A stretch of 34,562 nucleotides of DNA from Streptomyces cucumeris (GCF_024295805.1 NZ_JANCLX010000027.1:1-34562); one strand, 5' to 3'. Counted from the first letter of the stretch, positions 20,601 through 26,712 are shown. The notes: generated by a model from the letters alone, not told the origin. Numbers and translations: made by a program.

Positions 20601-20857
20601 ACTTCCGCATCCTCGACGACTGGTCCCTCCCCGTCGTCGCGGCGCCCACCCTGCTGGTCCGGGCGACCGAACCCCTCGGGCGCCCGGACCCCGGAGCGGG
20701 GGAGTGGCGCGCGTCCTGGCCCACCGCCCACACCGTCGTGGATGTACCCGGCGACCACTTCTCCCTCATGGAGCAGCACGTCGCGACCACCGCTCAGGCC
20801 ATCCGCGACTGGCTCACCACCGTTTCCGGCCAGCCTGCCGTCCCGGCGCACGGCTGA
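14648..20857 (+). CDS. Terminal type I PKS module with thioesterase: KS-AT-DH-KR-ACP-TE (PKS C)
   Basis: ATG 14648 is chosen because it follows an A/G-rich AAAGGA (14636-14641) and begins a docking coiled coil (VVEALRASLLDNQRLRQENRRL region). The frame is open upstream but would overlap PKS B. KS about 14744-16020: Cys 15260, His 15665, and His 15785 in SNLTH, where SNIGH is usual. AT: Ser 16628 (GHSQG) and YASH 16928-16939, methylmalonyl-type; its central part has atypical codon usage. DH about 17455-18280: canonical HxxxGxxxxP with His 17552, and Asp 18062. KR from about 18890: LDD 19160-19168, Tyr 19331; the glycine loop reads TGAGGVLA rather than the usual TGGTGxLG. ACP Ser 19817 in GFDSL. 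TE about 20010-20850: GSSSG with Ser 20396, candidate Asp 20477 and His 20756 (GDHFSLM). It ends the assembly line, and the TE should release the chain, probably as a macrolactone. Length is 2069 aa. Confidence 0.96.
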   Translation: MTTDQVVEALRASLLDNQRLRQENRRLAGEPRELVAVVGMGCRFPGGVRSPEELWELLVKERDAVTGFPADRGWDLDGVYDTDPDAPGTSYTREGGFLHDACAFDAAFFGISPREALAMDPQQRLLLETCWEAVERAGIDPLTLKGSRTGVYAGVIYSEYGSRLTRVPDELEGFLGTGSISSVVSGRIAYSLGLEGPAVTLDTACSSSLVAVHLACQALRAGETDLALAGGVTVMSTPGLYVGFSRQRGLAPDGRSKSFSAAADGAGFGEGVGVLLLERLSDARRHGHPVLAVVRGSAVNQDGASNGLTAPNGPSQQRVIRQALDSARLAPAEIDAVEAHGTGTVLGDPIEAQALLASYGADRPAGQPLLVGSLKSNLTHTQAAAGVGGVIKMVLAMRHGLLPRTLHIDRPTPRVDWEEGDVRLLTVATPWPETGRPRRAGVSSFGASGTNAHLVLEAAPDQESEDRAPEDGAPSAELHGPVAWPLSAKGQRALRAQAAALHAHVAAGPWPRPADIGLSLAAGRSRFADRAVVVGTSRTGLLDALAAVANGETSADAVCGTAPRGGRKAVFVFPGQGSQWAGMAVELLDAAPVFAGRMAECERALSPYVGWSLEAVLRGGEGAPSLDRVDVVQPVLFAVMVSLAELWRSYGVVPDAVVGHSQGEIAAACVAGALTLEDAAKVVALRSEALAVLAGRGGMASVQLPAADLGPYLEPWGERLSVAAVNGPSATVLAGDTEAVEKVVRRLVADNVAARVMPVDYASHSAQVEEIRDTLLTSLAGVTPARSAVPYYSTVDATWCDTSTLDAAYWYRNLREPVRLHTAVERLLDAGHRTFVEISPHPTITWGIADTAAEAGADDTAVIGTLRRDDGGPRRMLLSLAEAYTAGLPVDWRPAYPAGGARRIPLPTYAFQRQRYWLDADQRGGDPGATGQSGTGHPLLSAAVELPGDGGTVFTGRISATTHPWLTDHTVLGTVLLPGVAFVEMAAHAGRRLDCPRIEELTLAAPLTLPEATTDGGVHLRLTVSAADLDGRRALSFHSRSESATAQDPWTPHATGHLTPGRPAHPAPDTVWPPAGATALSVAELYTALDTQGIEYGPAFQGLRSAWSRGEEVFAEATLPDAVSDTRTTGFAVHPALLDAALQTVGLRATAADQRSAHPPLPFSWHDVDLVATPGRTVRVALRPAGTDAVSVSVTGEDGQTVAEIGTLTVRPASFTTPRATDRSLHRLTWSPITAPTAASRRWTLLGEPDGRLLPEGFAEPLTDGDTDRATGSTAALLPCPPTGADGPEAVHTVTAGVLERLRGWLADPATATVPLVVLTRGATGPGHDEPVDLAGAAVWGLLRSAQLEHPGRFLLLDTDDPDATAATLPGALATGEPQLTLRDGVLTVPRLIRHPSAASAAAVPEPGPFDPEATVLITGAGGVLAGITARHLVNRHGVRHLLLIGRRGDGAPGTGELVAELTAAGAHVTVTACDVTDRHALAEVLADVPARYPLRAVVHTAGALDDGLLEAQTPERLSAVLRPKVDGTWHLHELTRHLDLTAFVVYSSAAGVLGSPGQATYAAANASLDALMTSRHREGLPATSLAWGLWERRGGLTAELSATDLRRMARSGVHGLSDEDGVALFDTALTTGEPHLVPVHLDLAAYRGTEVPPLLRSLVRTPARPHPTAGHSPLRQRLAAATAQEHPGILRELVLAEAADVLGHTGAAALDLDDAFLSVGFDSLTAVELRNRLAARTGLRLRPTAVFDSGTPARLADLLHTQLSAADAPDEAERTEETAAPEATGPVATLFRQACELGRTDDGLALLKNASALRPDIRTGEELLTADVRPRLLRLCPHDTAPEVVCFGSVVALGGAHQYARFASHFRDHFGVSALAAPGFLPGEPVPADMAALLDFQARTLLETVGDRPLILTGSSSGGTLAHGVAARLDELGAGPEAVVLIDTYLSHNQGITQFNDVLIGGMFAREDRAAPMDDTRLTAMGRYFRILDDWSLPVVAAPTLLVRATEPLGRPDPGAGEWRASWPTAHTVVDVPGDHFSLMEQHVATTAQAIRDWLTTVSGQPAVPAHG
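16350..16930 (+). other. AT segment with deviant codon style inside PKS C
   Basis: From about 16350 the codons change from the C-ending style of the rest of the gene to G- and T-ending ones (GTG, GCG, TTG, GGT, TAT, GAT, CGT). This is most extreme at 16363-16660. The style drifts back through about 16930. The stretch covers the AT core from the GQGSQW region through the active-site Ser to just before YASH. This is seen directly; a recombination origin is inference. Confidence 0.7.
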
Positions 20858-20885
20858 CCGACCCCCAAGCCCCCAGGAGAGGCCC

Positions 20886-21770
20886 ATGCCAGCAGAACCA
20901 CCTCAGGAATCCCATCCGTCGCACGCTCACCGGATCGCCGTGCTCGGCGCCGGAGTGATGGGGGTGGGCATCACCGCCCTCGCACTCGGCCACGGACTGC
21001 CGGTGCTGCTCATCGACACCGACCAGGACAAGCTGGACCGGGCGGGCGACGCCATCGACCACGAACTGCGCATCGCGCAGCTCATGGGCACCCTGCCGCC
21101 GGACGTCCGTACCGGCCCGCTGGAGACCGCGACCACCACCGGCGGTATCGGCGGGGTCACCGCCGTGATCGAGGCCATCACCGAGGACACCGGGCTCAAG
21201 GCCAAGGCCCTCGCGGAGGTCTCGGCCCGCGTCCTCCCCGGGACGCCACTGATCTCCAACACTTCGTCGATCCCCATCGACGAGCTCGCGGGCTGTGCCG
21301 AACGCCCCGAGGACGTCATCGGCACCCACTTCATGAACCCGCCGTACCTCATCCCGACCGTGGAGGTCATCCAGGGCGCCCGGACCGCCGCCGCCACCAT
21401 GGCCGCGGCCGGTGAGCTCCTCACCGCCCTCGACCGGCGGCAGGTCGTGGTCAGGGACGCACCCGGTTTCGTCACCAGCCGGGTGCTGCACCCGATGATC
21501 AACGACGCGGCCCGGGTGGTGCAGGAGGGCACCGCCACCGCCGAGGCCGTCGACGCCCTGATGGAGGGCTGTCTCGGCCATCCCACCGGCCCGCTGCGCA
21601 CCGCCGACCTGATCGGTATCGACAACCTCGTCGACTCGCTCCGCGTACTGCACCAGCACACCGGAGACGACGGATGCCGCCCCTGCGACCTGCTGCTCGA
21701 CAAGGTCCGGCGCGGCGAACTCGGCCGGAAGTCCGGCCGTGGTTTCTACGACTACCAGGAGGAGAACTGA
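20886..21770 (+). CDS. 3-hydroxyacyl-CoA dehydrogenase family protein, methoxymalonyl-ACP pathway (FkbK/BafB-like)
   Basis: 294 aa. An N-terminal NAD(P)-binding Rossmann fold has GAGVMG near residue 20, followed by an acidic strand end (LIDTD). Downstream are the family features SNTSSIPI and GTHFMNPPYLIPTVEVI, which includes the catalytic His. The C-terminal domain is of the 3-hydroxyacyl-CoA dehydrogenase type. In methoxymalonyl-ACP pathways such an enzyme oxidises the glyceryl-ACP hydroxyl group. The start follows AGGAG (20875-20879) and lies 28 bases after PKS C. Its stop overlaps the start of the ACP gene (TGATG), so the two are probably translationally coupled. The family is certain; the pathway role comes from the neighbouring ACP, acyl-CoA dehydrogenase, FkbH and methyltransferase genes. 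Confidence 0.92.
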   Translation: MPAEPPQESHPSHAHRIAVLGAGVMGVGITALALGHGLPVLLIDTDQDKLDRAGDAIDHELRIAQLMGTLPPDVRTGPLETATTTGGIGGVTAVIEAITEDTGLKAKALAEVSARVLPGTPLISNTSSIPIDELAGCAERPEDVIGTHFMNPPYLIPTVEVIQGARTAAATMAAAGELLTALDRRQVVVRDAPGFVTSRVLHPMINDAARVVQEGTATAEAVDALMEGCLGHPTGPLRTADLIGIDNLVDSLRVLHQHTGDDGCRPCDLLLDKVRRGELGRKSGRGFYDYQEEN

Positions 21771-22093
21771 TGGACACCCACACCCAGGGCCAGACCACCA
21801 CCCGGACCGCGTCGACCGTGCATACGGCGGACCAGGCGGAAAAGGACGTGCAGAAGGACATCCTGCGCTTCCTGCAGACGCGCACCAAGCGCACCTGGCA
21901 GCCCGAGACGGACATCTTCGCCTCCGGTGGCCAGTCCTCGCTGTTCGCCATGGAACTCGTGGTGCACCTGGAGAAGTCCTTCGGTGTCGCGATCCGCGGC
22001 AAGGACCTGCGGCTCGACAACTTCCGCACGGTGGTGTCGATGACCGAGCTGGTCCACCGCCTCCAGGCGGCGGCCGGAGGAACCGGTGACTGA
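21770..22093 (+). CDS. Discrete acyl carrier protein for methoxymalonyl-ACP (FkbJ-like)
   Basis: 107 aa. The ACP fold carries its phosphopantetheine attachment Ser at 21938 in GGQSSLFAMELV, followed by a helix-rich C-terminus (MTELVHRLQ). The residue before the Ser is Ser rather than Asp, and discrete methoxymalonyl ACPs often depart from the DSL motif. The protein should carry the three-carbon glyceryl unit while it is oxidised and O-methylated, then hand methoxymalonyl to a PKS AT. The ATG overlaps the upstream stop. The 3' end overlaps the acyl-CoA dehydrogenase start at 22086 by 8 bases. The first 25 residues or so (Thr-rich) lie before the predicted fold. The 107-residue length suits a stand-alone carrier protein. 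Confidence 0.9.
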   Translation: MDTHTQGQTTTRTASTVHTADQAEKDVQKDILRFLQTRTKRTWQPETDIFASGGQSSLFAMELVVHLEKSFGVAIRGKDLRLDNFRTVVSMTELVHRLQAAAGGTGD

Positions 22094-23222
22094 TCCGATC
22101 TCCTTCGCCAGCACCGAGATCACCGGGCTGATCGCCGGCGACGCCGAGGAGTGGGACCGCACCGGAGCGCTGCCGCTGGACCTGCTGCGCAAGCTGGGCG
22201 CCGACGGACGGCTGTGCGGGCAGGTCCCGGCCACCTACGGCGGCTGGGGGCTCGACAGCGCGGCCAACGGCGCGTACACCGCACATGTCGGCAGTCTGTG
22301 CAGTTCCGTGCGGAGCGTGATGACCTCCCAGGGCATGGCCGCCTGGACCGTCGAACGGTTCGGCACCCCCGAGCAGCGCTCGGACTTCCTGCCGCTGCTG
22401 ACCGGCGGTGAACTGGCCGCGGTCGGCTTCAGCGAACGCGGTGCCGGAAGCGATCTGGCCGCCATGTCCACCCGTGTCCGGCGCGACGGCGACACGGTGG
22501 TCCTCGACGGGCACAAGGTGTGGGTGACCGCCGCCCACTACGCGGATCTGCTGGTGCTGTTCGGCATGTTCGAGGACGACGGTGACTCCGAGGGGCAGGA
22601 GGAGGGGGCGGTGGCCGTCGTGGTCCCCGCTTCCACCCGTGGTGTCCGGATCGACCGTGTCCACGATCCGCTGGGCTGCCGGGCGGCGGGCCACGCCGAC
22701 ATCACCCTCGACGAGGTCCGCGTTCCGCTGACCCATGTGCTCGGCGGGGCGGCCCTGCCTCTTTCCCTGCTGGTCACCACCGCCCTCGCCTACGGCCGGA
22801 TGTCGGTCGCCTGGGGGAGCGTGGGCATCCTGCGCGGCTGTCTCACCGCGGCTGCCCGGCACGCCACCGTTCGCGAGCAGTTCGGCGTTCCCCTCGGGGA
22901 ACACCAGCTCGTCGCCCGCCACCTCGCCGAACTGCTCGTCGCCGAGCAGACCGCGACCCGTGTCTGTGAGCATGCCTCCCGCTGCTGGGACGAGGGCTCC
23001 CCGGACCAGGTCATGGCCACGGTCCTGGCCAAACACATCAGCGCGGGCAACGCCGCCCGCGGGGCGGCCACCGCCGTCCAGGTGCTCGCCTCGGCCGGGG
23101 CCCGTGACTCCCATCTGGTCGCCCGTGCCTACCGGGACGCCAAGCTGATGGAAATCATCGAGGGCAGCAATGAGATCTGCCAGCTCATGCTGGCGCGGCA
23201 CGTCCTGGGAAGCGCCGCGTGA
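22086..23222 (+). CDS. Acyl-CoA dehydrogenase-like flavoprotein, methoxymalonyl-ACP pathway (FkbI/BafD-like)
   Basis: 378 aa with a GTG start overlapping the ACP gene. Acyl-CoA dehydrogenase fold: the FAD/substrate signature is FSERGAGSDLAAM followed by DGHKVWVTAAHY, and the C-terminal IIEGSNEICQLMLARHVLG contains the expected catalytic-base Glu (EGxNEI). In the FkbI group these enzymes act on ACP-bound C3 units rather than fatty acyl-CoA, completing oxidation to the malonyl-type unit. Placement between the ACP and the FkbH gene supports this. A typical beta-oxidation enzyme would be the alternative if context were ignored. A separate, more typical acyl-CoA dehydrogenase lies at 30538-31695. 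Confidence 0.93.
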   Translation: MTDPISFASTEITGLIAGDAEEWDRTGALPLDLLRKLGADGRLCGQVPATYGGWGLDSAANGAYTAHVGSLCSSVRSVMTSQGMAAWTVERFGTPEQRSDFLPLLTGGELAAVGFSERGAGSDLAAMSTRVRRDGDTVVLDGHKVWVTAAHYADLLVLFGMFEDDGDSEGQEEGAVAVVVPASTRGVRIDRVHDPLGCRAAGHADITLDEVRVPLTHVLGGAALPLSLLVTTALAYGRMSVAWGSVGILRGCLTAAARHATVREQFGVPLGEHQLVARHLAELLVAEQTATRVCEHASRCWDEGSPDQVMATVLAKHISAGNAARGAATAVQVLASAGARDSHLVARAYRDAKLMEIIEGSNEICQLMLARHVLGSAA

Positions 23223-24349
23223 AGGGAACCGTAGTGAACACCCCCGATAGCGATCTCCTCCCCCTGGTCAAATGCCTGGTGTGGGACCTGGACAACACCC
23301 TGTGGCAGGGCACGCTGCTGGAGGACGGTGAGGTGGTGCTGTCCGACGCGGTGCGGGAGACCGTCGCCGAACTCGACGCCCGTGGCATCCTCCAGTCGGT
23401 CGCCAGCAAGAACGACCACGACCTGGCCTGGGCACAGCTGGAGAAGCTCGGTGTCGCCGAGTACTTCGTCCTGCCGGAGATCGGCTGGGGCCCGAAGTCA
23501 GGGGCGGTGCGGCGCATCGCCGACACCCTGAACTTCGCGCCCACCACCATCGCCTTCATCGACGATCAGCCCGCCGAGCGTGCCGAGGTCACCCACCACC
23601 TGCCCGATGTGCGCTGCTATCCGGCCGAAGCGGTGGCGGAGCTGTCGCGGCTGCCGGAGTTCACCCCCGCCCTGCGGACCGTGGACTCCGGACGGCGGCG
23701 GGAGATGTATCAGGCGGGCTTCCGGCGCGAGGCGGCGAGGGCGGAGGCCACCGGGCCGGACGAGGACTTCCTGCGCTCACTCGACCTCGACCTGCGCATC
23801 GGCCGGGCCACCGAGGAGGAGCTCTCCCGCGTCGAGGAACTCACCCTGCGCACCAGCCAGATGAATGCCACCGGTGTGCACTACGGGGACGCCGATCTGC
23901 GGCGGCTGCTCACCGATGACGCCCATGAGGTGCTGGTGGTCACGCTCACCGACCGCTTCGGACCGCACGGCGCCGTCGGGGTGCTGCTCCTCGAGCGCCA
24001 CCCCGGTGTCTGGCACCTCAAACTCCTCGCGACCTCCTGCCGGGTGGTGTCCTTCGGTGTGGGAGCCACCGTGCTGAACTGGCTCACCGACCAGGCGTCC
24101 GGTGCGGGGGTCCATCTGATGGCCGACTTCAGGCCCACCGACCGCAACCGGATGATGGAGATCGCCTACCGGTTCGCCGGATTCGAGGAGGATCCGTGCG
24201 GATGCGCGGACACCCTCCGCCGTACGGGCGCCGTCGACCTCCAGCGCCTGCATCTGCGCCCCGAACCGCGCCCGGCCTCCACGACCATACGTGTCACCGC
24301 GGTCGACCTGGCGGTGGAGAGGGGGGAAGCCGTGCCCGGCCGGGTCTGA
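23219..24349 (+). CDS. fkbH: FkbH-like glyceryl-ACP-forming HAD-family protein
   Basis: 376 aa. The N-terminal HAD phosphatase-like domain has the DxDxT nucleophile motif in VWDLDNTLWQGTLL (residues about 21-34) and the later IDDQPAER motif. The C-terminal half (about residues 190-350) is acyltransferase-like, as in FkbH. The family dephosphorylates 1,3-bisphosphoglycerate and loads the glyceryl unit onto the discrete ACP, the committed step of methoxymalonyl-ACP synthesis. GTG 23219 overlaps the upstream stop (GTGA). GTG 23234, which has an AAGGGA site 6 bases upstream, is an equally credible start and would remove five residues. The gene is the last on the + strand before a strong hairpin (24360-24391). 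Confidence 0.94.
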   Translation: MKGTVVNTPDSDLLPLVKCLVWDLDNTLWQGTLLEDGEVVLSDAVRETVAELDARGILQSVASKNDHDLAWAQLEKLGVAEYFVLPEIGWGPKSGAVRRIADTLNFAPTTIAFIDDQPAERAEVTHHLPDVRCYPAEAVAELSRLPEFTPALRTVDSGRRREMYQAGFRREAARAEATGPDEDFLRSLDLDLRIGRATEEELSRVEELTLRTSQMNATGVHYGDADLRRLLTDDAHEVLVVTLTDRFGPHGAVGVLLLERHPGVWHLKLLATSCRVVSFGVGATVLNWLTDQASGAGVHLMADFRPTDRNRMMEIAYRFAGFEEDPCGCADTLRRTGAVDLQRLHLRPEPRPASTTIRVTAVDLAVERGEAVPGRV

Positions 24350-24359
24350 GTCGGCGGTG

Positions 24360-24391
24360 AGCCCGGTACGCGTCGAGGCGCGTACCGGGCT
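24360..24391. terminator. Bidirectional hairpin terminator between convergent genes
   Basis: A perfect 13-bp inverted repeat, AGCCCGGTACGCG (24360-24372) and its complement (24379-24391), with a 6-base loop. It lies in the 70-base gap between the stops of the FkbH gene (+) and the O-methyltransferase (-). There is no T tract, as is common in Streptomyces terminators. Position and stem strength suggest it ends transcription from both sides. Confidence 0.85.
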
Positions 24392-24419
24392 CTCGCCCTG
24401 TCGGCGTACGTTCGGGAAT

Positions 24420-25082
24420 TCAGCGTTTACGGGCGAGGGTGATGCCGTCGGCCATCACCAGGAGGGAAATGTCCACGCGCTCGTCCCCCGACAGTTTCGC
24501 GTTGAGTTCCCGTACGGCCGCGGTATCGGGATCGTCGGCCAGCGGATCGGCGACGCGGCCGAAGAAGAGCGTGTTGTCGATGACCAGCAGTCCGCCGGAC
24601 CGGGTCAGTCCGAGCGCCTTCTCGTAATACACCGGATAACCGGCCTTGTCGGCGTCGATGAACACCATGTCGAACGCCTCGGCACCATGCTCGTCCAGCA
24701 GCGCGTCCAAGGTCTCGACGGCGTCCCCGACCCGCAGGTCGATCCGCCCCTCCACCCCGTCCCGTTTCCAGTACTCGGCCCCGACCGCCGGCCACCGGTC
24801 CGTGATGTCGCAGGTCACGACCTGCCCGTCGAGGGGCACGGCGCGTGCCATGCACAGCGTGCTGTACCCGGTGAACGTTCCGATCTCCAGGACCCGCCGG
24901 GCACCGGTCAGCCGCACCAGCAGAGCCAGTAACTGCCCTTCTTCCGCCATGACTTGCAATGCGGCGCCCCCGGGGAGCTGTGCGGTCTCCTCCCGTAGCC
25001 CGCTCAGGATGTCGTCGTCGCGCAGGGAGACGTCCCTGACATAGGAAAGGAGCTCCTCCGTTGCGTCTATCTGCTGGGCCAT
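24420..25082 (-). CDS. SAM-dependent O-methyltransferase, methoxymalonyl-ACP pathway (FkbG/BafF-like)
   Basis: 220 aa. This is a class I SAM methyltransferase of the caffeoyl-CoA/catechol type: motif I VLEIGTFTGYSTLCMA, the acidic residue of the second strand in VTCDITDRW, and the metal/substrate segment FDMVFIDADKAGYPVYYEKA. It should O-methylate the hydroxymalonyl-ACP intermediate. The start is set at ATG 25082 (MAQQIDATEELL), which fits the family N-terminus. The frame is open further upstream to 25220, but that extension is low-complexity and crosses the AT-rich promoter-like region. This is the only cassette gene on the - strand, so it needs its own promoter, and a 21-base palindrome at 25122-25142 lies at the right place. 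Confidence 0.92.
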   Translation of the reverse strand: MAQQIDATEELLSYVRDVSLRDDDILSGLREETAQLPGGAALQVMAEEGQLLALLVRLTGARRVLEIGTFTGYSTLCMARAVPLDGQVVTCDITDRWPAVGAEYWKRDGVEGRIDLRVGDAVETLDALLDEHGAEAFDMVFIDADKAGYPVYYEKALGLTRSGGLLVIDNTLFFGRVADPLADDPDTAAVRELNAKLSGDERVDISLLVMADGITLARKR

Positions 25083-25121
25083 AGGTGATGCAACCCCCTC
25101 TGTTCTCTCCGGAATTCGATG

Positions 25122-25142
25122 AAAATGATGCGAGGTCATTTT
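25122..25142 (-). promoter_or_regulatory. AT-rich palindrome in the O-methyltransferase promoter region
   Basis: AAAATGA (25122-25128), a 7-base spacer and TCATTTT (25136-25142) form a perfect inverted repeat in an otherwise very GC-rich window. On the - strand a TAAAAT hexamer (25143-25138) resembles a -10 box and overlaps the right arm. No convincing -35 box is seen at 16-18 bases. It may be an operator, or a chance AT-rich promoter core. Confidence 0.4.
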
Positions 25143-25229
25143 ATGGTCGACGCACCGGAAAGTGAGTGGGGAGCGGTTTCCGGAGGACTCCTGCACTGAT
25201 GTGCGAAGTCTTCCGGACACTGCTCCCCG

Positions 25230-25685
25230 TCAGAGCAGTTGCTTGTGCATCACGACGCACGGGCGGCCGTGCTGGTTGTCGGCCCGGCGGTCGATCTCCC
25301 GCCAGCCCAGGGAGCTCCAGAAGGCCGTGGCCGACGGGTTGTTCTCCAGTACGGCCAGCCGGACACCCCGGTGCCGCCGTTCCCGGAGCCGTTCCTCCAC
25401 CACGGCCGTGAGGCGTCGTCCCATGCCCTGACGGTGCAGATCGCCGTGCACCATGAGCAGCCCGATCCAGGGGAAACCGTCGGTGGGGTGGCGATCGAGG
25501 AGACAGACGAGGCCGACGAGCCGTCCGTGGTGCTCGCGCGCCAGCAGCACCTCGCAGCCCTCGCCTTCCGCTTCCTCACGCAGATCGGCCTCGAGCCGTT
25601 CGGTGGGAAGGTGCTCGGGGTCGTACTCACCCGCCGTCCGGCAGTACCCGGGGTTGCTCGCGTAGAGATCCGCCACCTCGGCCAT
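25230..25685 (-). CDS. GNAT-family N-acetyltransferase
   Basis: At least 151 aa. GNAT fold: strands around CEVLLAREHHGRLVGLVCLL, then the acetyl-CoA loop HRQGMGRRLTAVVEERL (about residues 84-100) and the C-terminal ENNPSATAFWSSLGWREI. It should transfer acetyl from acetyl-CoA to an amine; the substrate is unknown. ATG 25685 is the only canonical start in frame, but it cuts off an evident first beta strand. Upstream codons in the same frame encode TPLRFSPPE and continue back to a TGA near 25815, with only CTG codons available as starts. The gene therefore overlaps the 3' end of the zinc-ribbon gene, and its true start is unclear. It lies tail-to-head behind the methyltransferase gene and is probably unrelated to the polyketide. 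Confidence 0.85.
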   Translation of the reverse strand: MAEVADLYASNPGYCRTAGEYDPEHLPTERLEADLREEAEGEGCEVLLAREHHGRLVGLVCLLDRHPTDGFPWIGLLMVHGDLHRQGMGRRLTAVVEERLRERRHRGVRLAVLENNPSATAFWSSLGWREIDRRADNQHGRPCVVMHKQLL

Positions 25686-26112
25686 CTCGGGTGGGGAGAA
25701 GCGGAGAGGGGTGAGGGAGAGGGCGGGTGCGCGGTTCAGTGTGATCAGTCCCGGGGTTCTGGCGTCGTCGTGGTGAGTGGTCAGGGGAGCTCGGGGCGTG
25801 TGTCAGCGCCCGGCGGAACGGCTCTCCGGTGGTCCGGGCGTACGCCATGCGTTCGCGTACCTCGCGGAGGGTGCGCGGGCGGTAGCCGGGGCCGCCGCAG
25901 CAGCTCTTGTGGAACCGCACGCCCGCGTGGAGCAGTACGGAGAGGACCCGCCACCCCTCCGTGTCCCGGCGGCGGGGCGCGGCGAAGGCGGACCCCGCGT
26001 GCATCAGCGGTACCGCGCAGCGAGGGCAGCGCCGTTCGTGGTCACCGAGGTAGGGCTGCTTGTACGAGACCCGGCACGGCAGGCACACATACGAGGTCTT
26101 CCCATGCGACAT
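25627..26112 (-). CDS. Zinc-ribbon protein of unknown function
   Basis: 161 aa from ATG 26112 (MSHGKTSYVCLPC). Two CxxC pairs, CLPC and CPRC about 20 residues apart, make a zinc ribbon. A segment with SCCGGPGYRPRTLREVRERMAYARTTGEPF follows and looks structured. The last 55 residues or so are Pro/Arg-rich, low-complexity and overlap the GNAT coding region in another frame, so the natural C-terminus may be shorter. An alternative GTG start at 26151 has a good GAGGGA site and would add 13 residues. GGAG also precedes ATG 26112, but at a tight spacing. I do not recognise a function; nucleic-acid or protein binding would be typical of a zinc ribbon. Confidence 0.65.
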   Translation of the reverse strand: MSHGKTSYVCLPCRVSYKQPYLGDHERRCPRCAVPLMHAGSAFAAPRRRDTEGWRVLSVLLHAGVRFHKSCCGGPGYRPRTLREVRERMAYARTTGEPFRRALTHAPSSPDHSPRRRQNPGTDHTEPRTRPLPHPSPLLPTRDGRGGGSLREQPRVLPDGG

Positions 26113-26214
26113 GCGCTCCAGGCTAGGTTCCCCGGAAGCGGTGAGCGACACTATTTTCCCTCGTCCCGGTCCCGGGGCCCGGGCCCTGAGACCCGGTGCC
26201 CGGAGCGCACCGCC

Positions 26215-26706
26215 TCAGCCGGTCACCTTCGCGATGAACGCGGCCACGTTCGCCACCGTCCGCTCGATCTTCTCCTCCAGGGTCAGCGACTCCTGCGGCC
26301 GCGAACCGACACCCGCGTCCTTCTTCCCCCGCACGTACAGCGAGCAGGCCAGGTCGTCGCACAGATAGCTGCCGACCGAATTGCCCTGCTGCCGGGCCCT
26401 TCCCGCCTTCGGCGCGACCATCAGGGAGACCCCGCCGGTGTGGGAGGTCAGACATAGCGAGCACATGCTGCGCCGCCGGTGTGCCGAGGTGAGTCCGGTG
26501 GAGCGCAGTGCGATGGCCCGAGGACGGTCGTCCACCACGGTGACCAGGTAGGCGCGGTCGTGGGTCTGGGGGTCGCGCCAGCCGAGGAAGTCCAGATCCT
26601 CCCAGGGCCGGTCGGCCAGATCACGGGGGATGTACAGGCGCTTCGCCTCACCCTTGGTGCAGTTGACGAACGCGGCACGTATCTCTTGCCCGGTCAGCGG
26701 TTCCAT
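26215..26706 (-). CDS. FBP-domain protein (EF-G-binding, treble-clef zinc finger type)
   Basis: 163 aa. The protein matches the FBP domain family as I know it: an N-terminal LTGQEIRAAFVNCTKGEAKRL segment, DLDFLGWRDPQ, and a four-cysteine treble-clef zinc site made of CSLC (about residues 82-85) and the CDDLAC motif (about residues 115-120). The family is named for the C-terminal domain of elongation-factor-G-binding proteins, linked to relief of fusidic-acid-type EF-G stalling. Whether this stand-alone protein binds EF-G is inference. The start at ATG 26706 has no Shine-Dalgarno site; a TAGCCT -10 box ends 6 bases upstream, which suggests a leaderless mRNA. It is divergent from the TetR gene and shares its operator region. 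Confidence 0.85.
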   Translation of the reverse strand: MEPLTGQEIRAAFVNCTKGEAKRLYIPRDLADRPWEDLDFLGWRDPQTHDRAYLVTVVDDRPRAIALRSTGLTSAHRRRSMCSLCLTSHTGGVSLMVAPKAGRARQQGNSVGSYLCDDLACSLYVRGKKDAGVGSRPQESLTLEEKIERTVANVAAFIAKVTG

Positions 26707-26712
26707 AATGGC

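Noticed and set aside
3..20857. Possible methoxymalonyl-specific AT among the four in the window.
   Set aside because: The three complete ATs have GHSQG and YASH, and the remnant has the matching SH. No motif points to methoxymalonyl, though motif rules are imperfect.
25083..25220. 46-residue N-terminal extension of the O-methyltransferase.
   Set aside because: The extension is low-complexity and crosses the AT-rich promoter-like region. The family N-terminus fits ATG 25082.
26165..26190. GC palindrome GGGCCCGGGCCC (26175-26186) as a terminator after the FBP gene.
   Set aside because: It is self-complementary with no loop and no clear extended stem. The gap is short and GC-rich enough to produce this by chance.
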